The notes below the pieces were generated by a model, which saw only the letters and a list, made by a program, of their open reading frames with translations, did not search any database and was not told the DNA's origin. Made by a program: the position numbers and the translations under genes. A stretch of 64,000 nucleotides of DNA from Frateuria_A sp035944355 (lineage in GTDB: Bacteria; Pseudomonadota; Gammaproteobacteria; Xanthomonadales; Rhodanobacteraceae): NCBI RefSeq assembly GCF_035944355.1, contig NZ_DASZBH010000004.1, positions 310,001 through 374,000 of the forward strand. The letters run 5' to 3'. This document shows, piece by piece, positions 62,424 through 64,000 of the stretch. The stretch's first letter is position 1. Every line of letters starts with the position of its first letter.

Positions 62424-63914
62424 TCAACCGTCGATGCAGTCGTGCAGGTTGGAGCCGTCGTGGCTCGATTCGCCATCACCCTGCGGCGAACCACCGTTGC
62501 GGAGCACATGGCAGGGGGGGAGACGCGGCGGCGTTCCGGCCACCCGCCGTGCACGGCTATCCAACGCGGGGGCGGCCGGAGGGACGGCGGATGCGGCCGT
62601 GGCGGAGAACGAATGGTGGAAGGCCACCATGCCCATCACCACCACGGCGGCTGGCGCGAGCTTGGCCAGGAAGGCCCGCAGGCCCTTGCCGAAGATGCGC
62701 GAGTACATGATGTAGTAGGCCAGGAAAAAGTTGATGTGGAACGCCACCACCAGCGCCCAGGAAAGCTTGGACAGGTCGCGCTGCAGCACGCCCCACACGA
62801 TCGCCGAGACCATTACCACGGACGAAGCTACGCCGGCGGCGAACAGCAGGTCGGTGCGGTCCAGCGCCTGGAAGAAGCTGCCGCTGGTGGAAAGCACCAC
62901 CTGCACCGGAATGGCGATGGCGAGTATCCGCACGACCGGCACCACGGCAGTCCACTGCGGGCCCAGCAGCCACGCCACGATCTCTCCGGCGAGCAGGAAG
63001 ATGAGCAGGCCGGCGGCAGCGCCGAGCAGGGAAAGCTTCCAGATGAACTCGCGGTGGATCGCCTCGACCCTGGCCTTGTCGTGGGCGTATTGCTGCACCA
63101 CCGGCTGGATGGCCGGCGTCATGGCGAAGGTGATCAGCACCAGCGGATAGCGCATCAGGCGATAGGCCTTGTCGTACACGCCCAATGACGCCGTGCCCAG
63201 GTAGCGGCCCACCAGGATGTTGTCCAGGTTGCGCGAGAAGTAGTTGAGGACGTTGAAGCCGAACTGATAGCCGGAGAACGAGAGCAGGGGCCGGATCGCC
63301 GAAAAACGGGTTCCCCACTGGGGCCGGCCGAACTGCGTCCGGCCCGAGAACAGGTAGGTCATGAGGAAGTTGGTGGCAGCGCTGAAGGCGCTCTTCGCCG
63401 CCAACGCGTGCAGCGGATCGACCAGCCGCAGCAGGACCAGCGACAGCCCGGTGGACACCAGCTCCGACACGATGCCGGCGTTGGCGATGCGGTAGAACGC
63501 CTGGTCACGCAGCAGGAAGGCGGTGGGCACGATCGCGGCCGAATAGAACAGCAGCGAAGCGGACACGTACGGCACCACCTCGCCCACCCGCGGCATGCCG
63601 TAGAACGCCTGCCACAACGGCCTGGCCGCCTCGAACACCATCGCCAGCACGGCGCCGGTAAGCACGGTCAATCCGAACAGTCCGTTCCGGTCCCGCGGCG
63701 TGAGCGTCTTGAGGTTGATGATCGCCGGACCCAGTCCCGCCTCGGTCATCAGCTGGAAGAAGGTGGAGAACACCGCGATGGAGGCCACCGTGCCGAAATC
63801 CCGCGGCGTGAAGATGCGCGCCAGCACCACCATCGACAACAGGCTGGCCGCATAGACGCCGGCACGGCCGAGCATGCTCTTGGCGATCGCCGCGTACAGC
63901 GTGGCCGCACTCAT
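62424..63914 (-). CDS. Wzx-type polysaccharide flippase (MOP superfamily)
   Basis: A 496-residue membrane protein with about 12-14 hydrophobic segments, starting AKSMLGRAGVYAASLLSMVVLARIFTPRDFG, the usual opening of oligosaccharide flippases that move undecaprenyl-linked repeat units across the inner membrane. The last about 50 residues (from VPPAAPALDSRARR to the end, with several Gly, Ser and His) are hydrophilic and unlike the family. This tail may be a true extension or the result of a frame change near the 3' end. The ATG at 63914 overlaps the end of an upstream gene by four bases, so it belongs to a polysaccharide cluster beyond the window. Confidence 0.9.
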   Translation of the reverse strand: MSAATLYAAIAKSMLGRAGVYAASLLSMVVLARIFTPRDFGTVASIAVFSTFFQLMTEAGLGPAIINLKTLTPRDRNGLFGLTVLTGAVLAMVFEAARPLWQAFYGMPRVGEVVPYVSASLLFYSAAIVPTAFLLRDQAFYRIANAGIVSELVSTGLSLVLLRLVDPLHALAAKSAFSAATNFLMTYLFSGRTQFGRPQWGTRFSAIRPLLSFSGYQFGFNVLNYFSRNLDNILVGRYLGTASLGVYDKAYRLMRYPLVLITFAMTPAIQPVVQQYAHDKARVEAIHREFIWKLSLLGAAAGLLIFLLAGEIVAWLLGPQWTAVVPVVRILAIAIPVQVVLSTSGSFFQALDRTDLLFAAGVASSVVMVSAIVWGVLQRDLSKLSWALVVAFHINFFLAYYIMYSRIFGKGLRAFLAKLAPAAVVVMGMVAFHHSFSATAASAVPPAAPALDSRARRVAGTPPRLPPCHVLRNGGSPQGDGESSHDGSNLHDCIDG

Positions 63915-63999
63915 TCGTATGCCTCGCGGCGCAGCGCGCCCTTGAGCCGATGTCCGACCAGCAGCAGTTCGGGAAACAGGCAGATCAGGATGCACACCG
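63911..63999 (-). CDS. 3' end of an unidentified gene upstream of the flippase
   Basis: About 29 codons of an open frame (ending LFPELLLVGHRLKGALRREAYE) reach the window edge and stop in a four-base overlap with the flippase start. The overlap and direction imply that it is the preceding gene of the same polysaccharide cluster. Too little is visible to name it. Confidence 0.6.
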   Translation of the reverse strand, partial: VCILICLFPELLLVGHRLKGALRREAYE

Positions 64000-64000
64000 G

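Overview
The window is about 64 kb of GC-rich DNA (roughly two thirds G+C) from a gammaproteobacterium. The essential cluster rpsB-tsf-pyrH-frr-uppS-cdsA-dxr-rseP-bamA-lpxD-fabZ-lpxA-lpxB-rnhB-dnaE-accA, divergent from map-glnD-dapD-dapE, is the gammaproteobacterial arrangement. Four things together suggest Xanthomonadales, most likely Rhodanobacteraceae (Rhodanobacter/Dyella-like): no skp gene between bamA and lpxD, the intergenic CCCTCTCCC and GGGATTCG repeats, the ECF42/DGPF pair, and FtsX-type permeases next to a sigma-54 regulator. No search was run, so the genus is an inference. No tRNA, rRNA, CRISPR array or insertion sequence was seen.

Region 1 (1-18048, all + strand) is the accessory part. 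Five successive pairs of MacB/FtsX-like permeases, alternating a longer A type (about 435-440 aa) and a shorter B type (about 395-416 aa), run head to tail; the first begins before the window. No ATPase or adaptor gene lies among them. They are followed by an exported DUF885 zinc peptidase-like protein, an NtrC-type sigma-54 response regulator, a small secreted protein of unknown function, and an NtrY-like histidine kinase. This looks like one signal-responsive export or defence locus, and it is the best candidate in the window for an undescribed system.

Region 2 (18112-24978) holds an SPFH/NfeD membrane pair with a ThrE-type exporter, then darP with a DUF1653 gene (- strand), pmbA, a DUF4870 membrane protein, and ispA-xseB (- strand).

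Region 3 (25075-48222, all - strand) is the large housekeeping series read right to left: translation (rpsB, tsf, frr), UMP kinase, undecaprenyl and CDP-diacylglycerol synthesis, isoprenoid (dxr), envelope stress protease and outer-membrane assembly (rseP, bamA), lipid A (lpxD, fabZ, lpxA, lpxB), rnhB, dnaE, accA and tilS. Four extra genes interrupt the usual order: a TlpA-like thioredoxin and a 69-aa protein between rnhB and dnaE, and a VOC protein and a NYN protein between accA and tilS.

Region 4 (48538-63999) starts with map and glnD, an HD-GYP protein that has lost its HD dyad, dapD, a YffB/ArsC-like gene and dapE. After that come an ECF42 sigma factor with its DGPF partner, an AraC-family remnant, a penicillin-acylase family hydrolase coupled to a phosphodiester-glycosidase lipoprotein, a MutT/Nudix enzyme, a second VOC protein, and a Wzx-type flippase that marks the edge of a polysaccharide cluster beyond the window.

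Palindromic CTCTCCC elements occur in six intergenic gaps. A long REP-like inverted repeat lies before dapE, and GGGATTCG repeats sit at the lpxA/lpxB junction, where they overlap the start of lpxB.
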